DNA of 64,000 nucleotides from Methanoplanus limicola DSM 2279 (GTDB lineage: Archaea > Halobacteriota > Methanomicrobia > Methanomicrobiales > Methanomicrobiaceae), in assembly GCF_000243255.1 (NCBI RefSeq), contig NZ_CM001436.1:594077-658076 (forward strand), read 5' to 3'. Numbering within the stretch: position 1 is the stretch's first letter; the number at the start of each line of letters is the position of its first letter. This document shows, piece by piece, positions 26,859 to 36,532 of this stretch. The translations under genes and the position numbers were made by a program. A model generated the notes under the pieces. That model saw nothing but the letters and a program-made list of their open reading frames with translations, did no database searches and had not been told where the DNA came from.

Positions 26859-28198
26859 TGAGAACAATGAAAGATTCCGGTATTGAGTGGATAGGCAAAA
26901 TCCCGGAAGACTGGAATGTCTTTACACTGAAAAGAGTTTTCTCTGAAAGAAATGGTGGTGCTTGGGGAGAAGAAGCAAAAGGTAATGATGGTGATTTAAT
27001 TTGCATTAGAGTTGCAGATTTTAATTTTTCAAATTTGAAAATCTCTATAAAAAACGAATACACAAAAAGAAATTATCCTAAAAACATTATAGACAAGTTA
27101 CTGCTTAAACCTGGAGATATTCTAATTGAAAAATCGGGTGGTGGAGACTTAACTCCAGTAGGACGTGTTGTAATATTTCTTGAAGACTTTCCTGCAATTT
27201 ATGCAAATTTTATTGAAAAGCTCAAAGTAAATAGAGAACATTACCCAATGTATGTTGAGTACTTATTATCAACATTATATAATACAACAATATCATTAAA
27301 ATACATCAAACAAACAACCGGCATTCAAAATTTAGATATATCTGCATTTTTATCTAAAGAAAATGTGGCTCTGCCAAACATAAATGAACAAACCCGCATC
27401 GCCTCATTCCTCGACAAAAAATGTGCCGCGATTGACTCTGCAATCGAAAATCAGCGGGCATCTATTGATAAGCTGAAGGAATACCGGCAGTCGGTGATAA
27501 CTGAGGCTGTGACAAAGGGCCTGAATCCGGATGTGCCTATGAAGGATTCCGGTGTTGAATGGATTGGTGAGATTCCGGAAGGGTGGGATGTAACAAAAGT
27601 ATCAATGCTCTACAATGTAGTTTTAGGGAAGATGCTTAGCAATAATCCTTCAGATGAATCTGATACTTTGGAAAATTATCTGTGTGCGGCTAACTTAAAA
27701 TGGGACGGAATACGGGTTGATGAAGTTAAGCGAATGTGGTTTTCTAAGACTGAAAAATCTCGTTATCTATTAAATAAAGGGGATATTGTCGTTACTGAAG
27801 GTGGGGATATTGGTGTCTCATCAGAATATCTTGGAGAAGCAAGTCCTTGTTATATTCAAAATGCTGTCCATAAAGTAACTGCAAAAGACAAGAATGCAAG
27901 CAATAAATTATTTTACTATTGGATGGGTGCTGTAAAAAATTCAGGATACTTAGATTTAATCTGCAATAAGGCAACCATTGCTCATTATACAAAAGAAAAA
28001 TTATGCACAACTCCTGTTTTAGCTATTCCTATAAAAGAACAAACCGAAATCACCGGATATCTTGATGAAAAATGCACTGCTATTGATGAAGCAGTGTCCG
28101 GGAAGGAGAAACTTATTGAGAAACTTGAGGAGTATAAGAAATCGCTGATATATGAGGCAGTAACCGGAAAGATTGAAATTGCAGAGATTTCAACATAA
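26858..28198 (+). CDS. hsdS: Type I restriction-modification system specificity subunit
   Basis: 446 residues with the two-half HsdS layout. Each half starts with the same motif (MKDSGIEWIGKIPEDWNV at residue 4 and MKDSGVEWIGEIPEGWDV at about residue 228), followed by a target recognition domain of about 150 residues and a conserved helix (EQTRIASFLDKKCAAIDSAIENQRASIDKLKEYRQSVITEAVTKGL, and EQTEITGYLDEKCTAIDEAVSGKEKLIEKLEEYKKSLIYEAVTGKI). The recognition domains are AT-rich compared with the conserved parts, as often seen when they are exchanged. The DNA site is bipartite; its sequence cannot be read from here. Confidence 0.94.
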   Translation: MRTMKDSGIEWIGKIPEDWNVFTLKRVFSERNGGAWGEEAKGNDGDLICIRVADFNFSNLKISIKNEYTKRNYPKNIIDKLLLKPGDILIEKSGGGDLTPVGRVVIFLEDFPAIYANFIEKLKVNREHYPMYVEYLLSTLYNTTISLKYIKQTTGIQNLDISAFLSKENVALPNINEQTRIASFLDKKCAAIDSAIENQRASIDKLKEYRQSVITEAVTKGLNPDVPMKDSGVEWIGEIPEGWDVTKVSMLYNVVLGKMLSNNPSDESDTLENYLCAANLKWDGIRVDEVKRMWFSKTEKSRYLLNKGDIVVTEGGDIGVSSEYLGEASPCYIQNAVHKVTAKDKNASNKLFYYWMGAVKNSGYLDLICNKATIAHYTKEKLCTTPVLAIPIKEQTEITGYLDEKCTAIDEAVSGKEKLIEKLEEYKKSLIYEAVTGKIEIAEIST

Positions 28199-28306
28199 AA
28201 TCTGAAAAATTCAGGTCAAAGCCAAGTTAAATCCAGATTAATTTTATTTTAAATCCGGGTTGAAAAATCTGATCTCTATTTTTACCATGTTCCGTATGGT
28301 TCAATG

Positions 28307-29752
28307 TCACGCCCAGATTGGTACATATTTCATATATCTTGGTGCTGTGTCGGGGTCAAAGGGTTTTATGAGGTCATTGGCAAGGGCGTCTTTAATGAGA
28401 CGGGAAACTGCGGAATTCTTTGAGTTAGAAAGACCAAAACGTTCACGCAGGGATTTATTGGTCATATAATCATTGCTGACCTGCTTTAAACATGCGTGCA
28501 TATAGCAGGCCCACAACCTCTCTTCATGAGTCATCTTATTGTAAGGGATGTGGCTGTACATCGTTACTCTGGTAAACTCGTCATACTCCTCAATCTTAGG
28601 CACCGGGAGCTGTGAGAACTCACAAAGAGAAACCACTTTGTCCCATCCGCTTCCACGCTCTTCACAAAAACCAACTCTTCGCATCAGGGAAGACATTATC
28701 TCATTGCGTGACCTTGGAGGATTGTCAATAATACGCCAGACATCAACAAGCGGTGCCCCCGGATTGGTGATCTCAATACGGCTTTCAAATATCTCAATCA
28801 TAGGGCCTGCACCGGTTATTGATAAGTCCTGATGAATAAGTGCATTTGCAATAAGTTCACGGACTGCATCCATCGGATAAGAAGAGACAGTTCTTCTCAT
28901 ACCTGACACAATAACTTCACCCATCGGCAAAAGCCCGCTTATGTATGTAATAAGACCTTCAAAGCCTGAAGCATAGCCCTTTGATTCCTCATACTCACGG
29001 ATTGCTTCAATCCGGCTGCTGCCCCTGTACTGAATAACCCGAATACTCTTTCTGAAAATCCCCGGAAAATAGGACAGTTTCCGGGCAAACATGATCGCAC
29101 CAAGATTTGTTATTGAATACAGACCGTTGTCCTCCAAAATAACAATACGCTCCTCTGCAAGATAATGAACAATCTGATCAATCTCAGTTGGAAGAGGCAT
29201 TTTGACCAGATCAAAATATGTGGTATAATCCAGACACCTGACAACATCCTCCTTCTTTAGATTCTGCTTTGCAGTCAGCAGTTCATAATCTGAGTTATTA
29301 ATCCTGTTCCAGAGCCTTGTTTCCATTGCAGGATAGGATTTTAATGGCTTTTTGTAACTGCCTACACGGATATAAGCATTATTTTTAAACGTAACCGGTC
29401 TGGATATTGCCTTTCGGATGGTAAGAAGGACAACGTTTTTGCCGTCAACATCAGCCTTCTGAAACTCAAAATCCGCGTTATCACTCAGCATATGCCGGAG
29501 CCAGTTTTCAAGCTCTTCATTGCCGACCTTATAACTCCGGTAATCAAAAGTTGTCCCCACAATCCCGTGTGTATCGTCACTGACACCCCAGATCAAATAA
29601 GCTGAGTTTTTATCATGATATGTTGCCGAATTTCCAAGTGCACTGATATATTCTCCAATATCTTCATGACTGGCATTGTTCTGCTTAAACTCAACCCATT
29701 CGGTTTCAGTTGGAAGTCCTGCAAGTTCTTTGACCAAACGACTCAGATTCAT
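28307..29752 (-). CDS. AlbA_2/Schlafen-type domain protein with HATPase-like domain
   Basis: 481 residues. The N-terminal AlbA_2 (Schlafen-like) domain reads WVEFKQNNASHEDIGEYISALGN, then AYLIWGVSDDTHGIVGTTF, which is the family signature. The centre and C-terminal parts carry AVRELIANALIHQDLSITG (a HATPase_c_4-like N-box with Asn and His) and a terminal winged helix (FGLSNSKNSAVSRLIKDALANDLI). Such proteins are often encoded within type I R-M loci. A regulatory or accessory defence role is likely, but the molecular function is not established. It is convergent with hsdS and shares the divergent, repeat-rich 1.2-kb region with hsdR. Confidence 0.85.
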   Translation of the reverse strand: MNLSRLVKELAGLPTETEWVEFKQNNASHEDIGEYISALGNSATYHDKNSAYLIWGVSDDTHGIVGTTFDYRSYKVGNEELENWLRHMLSDNADFEFQKADVDGKNVVLLTIRKAISRPVTFKNNAYIRVGSYKKPLKSYPAMETRLWNRINNSDYELLTAKQNLKKEDVVRCLDYTTYFDLVKMPLPTEIDQIVHYLAEERIVILEDNGLYSITNLGAIMFARKLSYFPGIFRKSIRVIQYRGSSRIEAIREYEESKGYASGFEGLITYISGLLPMGEVIVSGMRRTVSSYPMDAVRELIANALIHQDLSITGAGPMIEIFESRIEITNPGAPLVDVWRIIDNPPRSRNEIMSSLMRRVGFCEERGSGWDKVVSLCEFSQLPVPKIEEYDEFTRVTMYSHIPYNKMTHEERLWACYMHACLKQVSNDYMTNKSLRERFGLSNSKNSAVSRLIKDALANDLIKPFDPDTAPRYMKYVPIWA

Positions 29753-29926
29753 ATGTCCTTCACCCGGATTCTTTACAATACATATCTATCTTTTACCAGA
29801 TAGTATTTTTCCTGAAAACATCAGAAATGCAAGTTAAATGCAACTTAAATTAAATTCATAAAAATTAGTATTTTAGTTAATAATGGCTACAATGACAGTA
29901 TAATTAAAAATATTTTTGGAACATAT

Positions 29927-30480
29927 TTTACTTTTGCAAGTTAAATGCAACTTAAATGCAGATTAAACAGGCGAGAACAGGCACTTCATGTAACCGACAG
30001 GTGAAAATAACCAAAATGACCATTAAATTCCGGATTTTAACAAAAATTCAGATCTGAATAATGGAAAATACAGGTGAATTCCAGACAATGTGCAGGAGAA
30101 ATGCAAGTTAAATTAAACTCAGGAAAACGTCTGCTTCGAGATATAAAAGACATATGGAAGATTCATGCAAATATTTTTTCAGGACTGATTTTACTTTTGC
30201 AAGTTAAATGCAAGTTAAATGCAGATTAAACAGGCGAGAACAGACACTTCATGTAACCGGCAGGTGAAAATAACCAAAATGACCTTTAAATTCCGGATTT
30301 TAACAAAAATTCAGATCTGAATAATGGAAAATACAGGTGAATTCCAGACAATGTGCAGGAGAAATGCAATTTAAATTAAACTCAGGAAAATGCCTGCTTT
30401 GAGATATAAAAGACATATTGGAGATTTAAGCAATTATTTTATCTGGACCGATTTTACTTTTGCAAGTTAAATTCAACTTA
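29927..30480. repeat. 262-bp tandem direct repeat, two full copies and a partial third
   Basis: Copies begin TTTTACTTTTGCAAGTTAAA at 29927, 30189 and 30452 (spacing 262 and 263 bp). Copies 1 and 2 are about 95 percent identical over their full length by eye; the third is cut by a MITE at 30482 and resumes in diverged form after 30624. No reading frame runs through the repeat. The repeats begin with the AAGTTAAATGCAACTT inverted element, so each copy brings one candidate protein-binding site. Confidence 0.88.
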
Positions 30481-30481
30481 A

Positions 30482-30619
30482 GAGGCTGTTGCACAGTTAT
30501 TTTCCTGTAGACAATAAGATAATTTCATTTGACGAACGGGAATTTTTTGACAAGTTTTGATCAATACATACAAACAATTTATTCATTTGTCCACTATATT
30601 TTATTCACGCAACAGCCTC
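30482..30619. mobile_element. MITE-like element, 138 bp, with TTAA target duplication
   Basis: Perfect 11-bp terminal inverted repeats GAGGCTGTTGC / GCAACAGCCTC bound a 138-bp AT-rich sequence without a gene. TTAA is present on both sides (30478-30481 and 30620-30623), and removing the element rejoins the third 262-bp repeat. Ends and 4-bp YTAR duplication fit the IS5 subgroup, although no matching transposase lies in the window. Confidence 0.85.
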
Positions 30620-30995
30620 TTAAATTAAGATTAAACACAGGTTCGTACAGATGCTAATGATGGCAGAACTGTGATAAGCGCTCACTGAAGAACCGTACAA
30701 AACAACATCGTCTTTCACATATGGTCTGATATATGGACTCAGACTTCCTTAAAACATCGTCACGTATGCTGACATATGAACCGCTCATCCGTATTACCTC
30801 CAAAAATTTCATCTCCGTACCCGATACCGGCGTTAAAAACCTGAATCTGATACTGTTATCTGATATTTACTCTGTATGTCTGAGATCATAAAAAAAGAGT
30901 ACTAATGTTTCATAGGAGATATTTCGGACAAAACAGCGGAGACATCAGGAACACTGAATATATCAAAAGACAAATAAATCATATTTTAATCATTG

Positions 30996-33900
30996 ATGAA
31001 TAATAGTTCAACATACGGGGATTTTAAGCAGATGGCAGCCGGAGATTACACAGAAAAACAGTTTGAGACCGATATAGAATATTCACTATGCACAGACGGC
31101 GGTTATGTCAGGGGAAACCCGGAACAGTTCAACCGCACTCTTGCACTTGACACAGAAACCCTCCTTACATTCATAAAGACAACACAGCCAAAGGAATGGA
31201 AGAAATACACAAGTATCTACGGCAGTGAGAGTGAAAAGGCATTCCTTGAGAGATTCACAAGGGAAACTGCAAGAACAGGCATAATCCGGGTACTCAGGCA
31301 GGGAATAAACGACAGGGGATGCAGATTCAGGGTAATCTACCGGAAGCCGGAGACCGCAATCAACGAAGAGTCAAAAGAACGCTACGAACAGAATATCCTC
31401 CACTGCACAAGACAGCTCCATTACTCACCTGCAAATGAGAACAGTCTTGACATTGTGCTTTTCGTAAACGGAATTCCGGTTGTGTCAATCGAACTCAAAA
31501 ACCAGTTCACCGGCCAGAATGCTGCAAACGCAATCGGGCAGTACAGATTTGACAGAAACTCCCGCGACCCTATCTTTGAATTCAAACAGAGAATTATTGT
31601 CCACTTCGCAATCGATCTCTGCAACGTCTATATGACCACCCGCCTAAACGGGGCAAAAACAAAATTCATACCCTTCAATCAGGGATCAAACGGAGCAGGC
31701 GAGGTAGGAGGAGCGGGAAACCCTCTCACCTATGACAGATACCAGACATCATATCTCTGGGAGAAAGTCCTCACAAAAGACTGCCTCCTTGAAATCCTGC
31801 ACAAATACCTCCATATTAAAACCGAAACTGTAACCGACAGCAACGGAAAGACAGAGATAAAAGAGACCCTTATATTCCCAAGATACCATCAGCTTGACGT
31901 TGTAACAAAACTCCTGTCAGATGTAAAAGAGAATGGTGCAGGCAAAAACTACCTCATACAGCACAGTGCCGGGAGCGGAAAGTCAAACTCCATCGCATGG
32001 CTCGCACACCGGCTCTCAGGGCTGCATGACAGTTCAGACGAAAAAATCTTCAAATCGACAATAGTCGTCACCGACAGAAAAGTCCTCGACAGCCAGCTCC
32101 AGGATACAATATATCAGTTCGACCATGTCCAAGGTGTTGTTGTAAAAATAGACAAAAACTCAAAACAGCTTAGAGATGCAATCAACTCAGGTGCAGGAAT
32201 AATCATCACAACGCTTCAGAAATTTCCGGTAATCTTTAAGGAAATAAGATCAGAAAACAGAAATTTTGCGGTAATCGTGGATGAAGCACATTCGTCACAG
32301 ACCGGAGAAGCGGCAAAAAAGCTCAAAACGGCCCTTGCAGACACAGAAGAGATCCTTGAGGAGTATGCAAAAGCCGAACTCGAAGAAGAGGAGAAACGCC
32401 CGGACGAAGAAGATAAGTTGGTCGCCGAAATTGCAGCACAGGGACAGCATAAAAACCTCTCATTCTTTGCCTTCACAGCAACACCAAAAGACAAAACACT
32501 CCAGATGTTTGGAGTCAGACAGCCGGACGGCACTTACAGGGCATATCACATCTACTCAATGCGTCAGGCCATTGAAGAGGGATTCATCCTTGACGTACTG
32601 AAAAACTACATGACATACAGCATGTACTACCGGATAATCAAAAACATACCCGATGACCCGGAGCTTGACACAGCCGCAGGAATAAAGGCGATAAGACGTT
32701 ATGAAAGCCTTCACCCCCACAACCTCGCCCAAAAGACCGCCATCATGGTTGAGCACTTCAGAAACCGGACTAAAAACCAGATCGGAGGCAGGGCAAAGGC
32801 AATGGTCGTCACACCGTCACGCCTTCACGCAGTCAGATACTGCTTTGAGTTTAAGCGGTACATCAAAGACAAAGGTTACACAGACCTTGATGTTTTAGTC
32901 GCCTTCTCCGGTGAAATAACCGATGACGGGACGACATGGACCGAAGAGAAGATTAACAGAACAAAATCCGGTGAACAGATTAAGGAGAAACAGCTCCCGA
33001 AAGAGTTCCATGAAAATTTCAATATCCTCATAGTAGCTGAGAAATACCAGACCGGATTTGACGAACCTTATCTCCACACAATGTTTGTCGATAAAAAACT
33101 CAGCGGAGTAAAAGCAGTTCAGACACTCTCACGGATAAACAGAACTGCCGAAGGCAAAGAGAGCACATTTGTCCTTGACTTTGTAAACTCCGCAGAAGAT
33201 ATTCAGAAGGCATTTCAGCAGTATTACGAAGCAACCATCCTTGCCGAAGAGACAGACCCCAATGTATTATACGACCTTAAATACACCCTTGACGACTTCC
33301 GGGTTTACAGAGAGCCAGAGATAAACTCCTTTGCTGAAATCTTCTTTGCAGATAAAGAGGAAATGGGAAGACTCTCAGCAACGCTCCGGCCTGCAATGGA
33401 CAGGTTCGCTGCAAAGTCTCCGGAGGACCGTGAAACATTCAGAACAACACTCTCGCGTTTCATCCGGATATATGGGTTCATCACACAGGTATGCAGGATG
33501 TTTGACCCGGATTTGCACAAATTCAGTGCATATGCAAAATTCCTCTCAACCGTACTTCCAAAGGGAGAAAAAGTTACTGTGGACCTGGACGATAAAATTC
33601 TTCTGCAGTACTACAGGCTTGAAAAGAACTTTGCAGGGTCAATCGTCATGGACAGGCATGACGACTATTCCATCGATCCAATCAAAGGAGAGGCCGGAGC
33701 AAAAAAAGAGAAGAAAGACACGCTCACAAAACTTCTTGACCGGATAAATGAAAAGTTCGGCACAGACTTTACCGAGATGGATAAGGTTCTCTTACAGATT
33801 GAAAATGATATCCGGGCCGAAGAGAGCCTTGTCAATTTTGCACAGAACAATGATGAGCGTGTCTTCAGACCGGTCTTTGAAAAAGTGTTCAAAGATATAG

Positions 33901-34028
33901 CAATTCAGAGGTATGAGCAGAATGATGAATTTTTCATCCGCATGTTCAATGATTCTTCATTTATGCAGTACACAATGGACCTGATGCGTTCAGACATATA
34001 CAGAAAGATCAGGACCGCACAGGTGTGA
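30996..34028 (+). CDS. hsdR: Type I restriction endonuclease subunit R
   Basis: About 1010 residues from ATG 30996 (an in-frame TTG lies one codon earlier). The N-terminal nuclease domain has the PD-(D/E)xK layout: LDIVLFVNGIPVVSIELKN. Helicase motifs follow: Walker A HSAGSGKSNS (about residue 324), DEAH box VIVDEAHSSQ (about 429), FFAFTATPKD (motif III), and VAEKYQTGFDEP with QTLSRINRTAEGK (motifs V and VI). HsdR pulls in DNA and cuts away from unmethylated sites. It is separated from hsdMS by 2.8 kb containing the AlbA_2 gene and repeats, but the set M-S-R is complete. Confidence 0.96.
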   Translation: MNNSSTYGDFKQMAAGDYTEKQFETDIEYSLCTDGGYVRGNPEQFNRTLALDTETLLTFIKTTQPKEWKKYTSIYGSESEKAFLERFTRETARTGIIRVLRQGINDRGCRFRVIYRKPETAINEESKERYEQNILHCTRQLHYSPANENSLDIVLFVNGIPVVSIELKNQFTGQNAANAIGQYRFDRNSRDPIFEFKQRIIVHFAIDLCNVYMTTRLNGAKTKFIPFNQGSNGAGEVGGAGNPLTYDRYQTSYLWEKVLTKDCLLEILHKYLHIKTETVTDSNGKTEIKETLIFPRYHQLDVVTKLLSDVKENGAGKNYLIQHSAGSGKSNSIAWLAHRLSGLHDSSDEKIFKSTIVVTDRKVLDSQLQDTIYQFDHVQGVVVKIDKNSKQLRDAINSGAGIIITTLQKFPVIFKEIRSENRNFAVIVDEAHSSQTGEAAKKLKTALADTEEILEEYAKAELEEEEKRPDEEDKLVAEIAAQGQHKNLSFFAFTATPKDKTLQMFGVRQPDGTYRAYHIYSMRQAIEEGFILDVLKNYMTYSMYYRIIKNIPDDPELDTAAGIKAIRRYESLHPHNLAQKTAIMVEHFRNRTKNQIGGRAKAMVVTPSRLHAVRYCFEFKRYIKDKGYTDLDVLVAFSGEITDDGTTWTEEKINRTKSGEQIKEKQLPKEFHENFNILIVAEKYQTGFDEPYLHTMFVDKKLSGVKAVQTLSRINRTAEGKESTFVLDFVNSAEDIQKAFQQYYEATILAEETDPNVLYDLKYTLDDFRVYREPEINSFAEIFFADKEEMGRLSATLRPAMDRFAAKSPEDRETFRTTLSRFIRIYGFITQVCRMFDPDLHKFSAYAKFLSTVLPKGEKVTVDLDDKILLQYYRLEKNFAGSIVMDRHDDYSIDPIKGEAGAKKEKKDTLTKLLDRINEKFGTDFTEMDKVLLQIENDIRAEESLVNFAQNNDERVFRPVFEKVFKDIAIQRYEQNDEFFIRMFNDSSFMQYTMDLMRSDIYRKIRTAQV

Positions 34029-34106
34029 CACTGCTTTTACATAATTTCAAAAAGTAAAAAGGGCACTACGGAAAATCTAAAATTATCACACATCAATTAG
34101 AATAAT

Positions 34107-34355
34107 ATGGCGCAGAGTGCAAACCCTCAGACGCAGAGGAAGACAATAACCATCAGCATAGATACCTTTAACCGCATTAAAGCAAGAAAAGGTGAAAATG
34201 ACACTTATGATGACGTCATATGCAGATTCATTGCAGAACCACGTGAACCTGATGAAATAGATGAGTATCTTGAGGAACTAAAGAAAAACAGGAAAGAATA
34301 TAAACGAATTGCAGGTTACGTCAAAGAAGAAATTAAAGAAGCAGAAGGAGAATAA
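34107..34355 (+). CDS. vapB: VapB-like antitoxin
   Basis: 82 residues. The N-terminal half RKTITISIDTFNRIKARKGENDTYDDVICRFI is a ribbon-helix-helix-like DNA-binding segment seen in archaeal antitoxins paired with PIN toxins. The C-terminal half (EYLEELKKNRKEYKRIAGYVKEEIKEAEG) is a charged helix that would bind the toxin. It ends one nucleotide before the toxin start. It starts 78 nt after hsdR, in the defence island. Confidence 0.85.
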   Translation: MAQSANPQTQRKTITISIDTFNRIKARKGENDTYDDVICRFIAEPREPDEIDEYLEELKKNRKEYKRIAGYVKEEIKEAEGE

Positions 34356-34356
34356 C

Positions 34357-34764
34357 TTGCCCATAATGGATACAAGTTTTATAATCGACATTTTAGAAGG
34401 TGATAATGAAGCCAATGAAAAATATGAGGGGCTATTAAGAAGTAATACAGAACTTTTCAGCACAGTATTTACTAACATTGAATTATATCAGGGAATTGGA
34501 AACAAATCCGGTAAACCCAAAGATGATTATGAAAAACTGCAAAAATTCCTGAGTATGATCAATACCATAGGCTACGAACCCGAAGACAGTGACATTTGTG
34601 CAGCATACTGTTACAAACTCATGTGCCGGAAGAACAGTCCCGTCCGGAAACTAAGAGGGTATGATATAGCCATTGCGGCAATAGCACACCGCACCGGCCA
34701 GGCAGTAATCACAAGGGATAATCATTTCAAAAGCCGCTACAACGTCCCTGTAATATCATACTGA
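34357..34764 (+). CDS. vapC: VapC-like PIN-domain ribonuclease toxin
   Basis: 135 residues from TTG 34357, preferred because GGAG lies 6 nt upstream; ATG 34366 is the alternative. PIN acidic residues are visible: MDTSFIIDIL (first Asp), TNIELYQGI (Glu), RGYDIAIAAIA (Asp) and VITRDNHF (Asp). These metal-dependent RNases cleave tRNA or mRNA when the antitoxin is lost. All four acidic positions are present, so the toxin is likely active. Forms an operon with the antitoxin gene. Confidence 0.9.
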   Translation: MPIMDTSFIIDILEGDNEANEKYEGLLRSNTELFSTVFTNIELYQGIGNKSGKPKDDYEKLQKFLSMINTIGYEPEDSDICAAYCYKLMCRKNSPVRKLRGYDIAIAAIAHRTGQAVITRDNHFKSRYNVPVISY

Positions 34765-34928
34765 ATCAGTCGTAAAGAGTCATCTGCGCAGATAACACAA
34801 CACCTCAGCCGCCATTTTTGCAGCAGTTACCATTCTGACGAACTGAAAAATAAAAGTAAATCAAATAAACCACAGAAAATTATTATTTAACCAGATAATG
34901 AAATATGCGGAGAAATACTTAAAATGAG

Positions 34929-35000
34929 TGGACTGGGCGGGAATTGAACCCGCGGCCTCTACCATGCCAAGGTAGCGATCTTCCCCTGATCTACCAGCCC
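34929..35000 (-). tRNA. tRNA-Ala (GGC)
   Basis: 72 nt on the minus strand. Acceptor arm GGGCTGG/CCAGTCC (one G-T pair), D-arm AGATCAGGGGAAGATC, anticodon stem CTACC/GGTAG around TTGGCAT (anticodon GGC), T-arm GCGGGTTCAATTCCCGC. CCA is not encoded. It borders the defence island, a common place for accessory regions to end. Confidence 0.94.
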
Positions 35001-35119
35001 GCAATTTTAATATTGCCTAATAGAATGTGTGCTTTAAACAGATATACTTTGTTTTTTTACCGGAGATTTATCACCTGAAACCTGGCCGGGAAATGTTACA
35101 TTTACGGGCCGTTAACAGA

Positions 35120-35235
35120 ATACCAACGGAATGATAACGGGAGATAAACAGAATAATAACGGGAGATAAACAGAATGATAGCGGGAGATAAACAGAATGA
35201 TAGCTGGAGATAAACAGAATAATAGCGGGAAAAAA
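35120..35235. repeat. Tandem repeat of about 20-22 bp (five units)
   Basis: Units resembling GGGAGATAAACAGAATGATA recur about five times in a row with no spacer, with variations AATAAT/AATGAT and GCTGG/GCGGG. It lies between tRNA-Ala and the polyprenol-kinase-like gene. The units are contiguous, so it is a minisatellite and not a CRISPR. Confidence 0.8.
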
Positions 35236-35343
35236 AGGACGATAAAGGAAAATAATAAAATAAGATCTCCGGATTAGATACATAACCAAAACCCTCCGGA
35301 AAGAATAGGGAAATAATAAACCTGAACCGGATAAAACTTCTAT

Positions 35344-35898
35344 ATGAGAGAAATTTTCAGAAAGACCTCCCATATGGCATTTGGTCTTCTCATCACCGCA
35401 TTCATATTCTTATCCCCGCATGACCTTGCCGTGCAGGTTATGACAGCAGTTGTTTTTGTATCTGTCGCAATTGCGGATGCGATATCAAAAGGCTACAATA
35501 TCCCGCTTTTCTCAGCGATAGTAAACAGGATGGAGAGGGATGTCAATGTTCCCGGTAAAGGTGCAATAGTATTTTTCATAAGCGCCCTTCTCTGCACAGT
35601 AATATTCTCCAATGATTACGCCGCAATCGCCATCCTGGTACTCTCGGTAACTGACGGAATTTCAACAATAGTCGGGACAAAAGCCGGCAGACACAGACTA
35701 TACAAAAAGAAATCCTGGGAAGGGACAGCAGCCGGACTTATAGCCGGATTTATTGTCCTTCTGCCATTCTTAACACCGGCAACAGCAGTTATTCTTGCCA
35801 TAGCAGGTTCGGCTGCCGAACTGCTCTCACCAATAGATGACAACCTGACAGTGCCTTTTGTGGTATGCATCGTACTGTATGCACTTCAGTTTATCTGA
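35344..35898 (+). CDS. Polyprenol/diacylglycerol kinase-like membrane protein (SEC59/DGK1 type)
   Basis: 184 residues with about six membrane helices. The family pattern is present: REIFRKTSHMAFGL at the N-terminus (R-K-x-x-H), SVTDGISTIVGTKAGRHRLYKKKSWEGTAAG (D-G-x-x-x-x-x-G, then K-K-S-W-E-G) and AELLSPIDDNLTVPF. Relatives are CTP-dependent dolichol and diacylglycerol kinases and phytol kinases. In archaea it may phosphorylate isoprenoid alcohols for lipid or glycan carriers. The exact substrate is not determined by sequence. Confidence 0.83.
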   Translation: MREIFRKTSHMAFGLLITAFIFLSPHDLAVQVMTAVVFVSVAIADAISKGYNIPLFSAIVNRMERDVNVPGKGAIVFFISALLCTVIFSNDYAAIAILVLSVTDGISTIVGTKAGRHRLYKKKSWEGTAAGLIAGFIVLLPFLTPATAVILAIAGSAAELLSPIDDNLTVPFVVCIVLYALQFI

Positions 35899-35950
35899 AC
35901 TGAAAATCACAGGGAAAGATTATATTCTCTCATTTCAATAGAAAGACAAT

Positions 35951-36532
35951 ATGAAAGTAACTGGTTTTGTGGGAAGCCCAAGGAAGAATGGAAACACAGC
36001 CGCACTGGTATTCAAAGTGCTTGAAGGTGCTGAAAAGGCAGGTGCAGAGACCGAACTTGTATATCTCTGCGATTATGACTTCAAAGACTGCCAGGGATGT
36101 ATGCACTGCAAGTCGAGCGACAGTTGCAGGCTTGAAGACGGAATGCAGGAGTTATATGACAAAATCAGATTCTCAGATGCCATAGTATTCGGCACTCCGG
36201 TTTACTTCTCCCAGATGTCAGGACTGATGAAAAATTTCATCGACAGAATGTATGCACTAATCGACAGGGAATACAACTCAAGAATAGATGCCGGAATAAA
36301 ATACTCAGTTGTCATGACACAGGGCAACCCCAACAGGGCAGCATTCAGGGACATTACAAAAACCTTTGACTTTGCAATGCACTTCTTTGAAGGTGTGAAT
36401 TCCGGCTGGGTTGTCGCAGGCGGACTTGCGAAGCCAAAAGACGTCCTCGAACAGGAGGATATACTTGACGAAGCGTTTGAAACCGGAATAAAACTTGCAG
36501 GTCAGAATAACAGTGAAGAAACAGGGATTTAA
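35951..36532 (+). CDS. Flavodoxin-family FMN reductase
   Basis: 193 residues. TGFVGSPRKNGNTAALV is the FMN phosphate loop, DCQGCMHCKSSDSC is the Cys cluster, and VFGTPVYFSQMSGLMKNFIDRMYAL is the second flavin-binding segment. The arrangement matches that of 9333-9998. A role in electron transfer or oxygen or oxidant defence is probable. It stands alone, 50 nt after the kinase-like gene on the same strand. Confidence 0.86.
   Translation: MKVTGFVGSPRKNGNTAALVFKVLEGAEKAGAETELVYLCDYDFKDCQGCMHCKSSDSCRLEDGMQELYDKIRFSDAIVFGTPVYFSQMSGLMKNFIDRMYALIDREYNSRIDAGIKYSVVMTQGNPNRAAFRDITKTFDFAMHFFEGVNSGWVVAGGLAKPKDVLEQEDILDEAFETGIKLAGQNNSEETGI

Larger units (their letters stand above)
29753..30992. other. 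Repeat-rich non-coding region in the type I R-M locus
   Basis: About 1.2 kb without a gene between the AlbA_2 gene and hsdR. It contains at least six copies of a short motif, AAGTTAAATGC, often with the inverted half AACTT nearby, two and a half copies of a 262-bp repeat, and a MITE-like insert. Positions 30624-30992 have only AT-rich sequence that should contain the hsdR promoter. Confidence 0.8.

Noticed and set aside
28260-28469. Plus-strand 69-codon frame opposite the AlbA_2 gene 3' end
   Set aside because: Overlaps the conserved C-terminal winged helix of the AlbA_2 protein and has no features of its own.
35120-35235. Regular repeats resembling a CRISPR array
   Set aside because: Units are contiguous without unique spacers, and no cas genes occur in the window.
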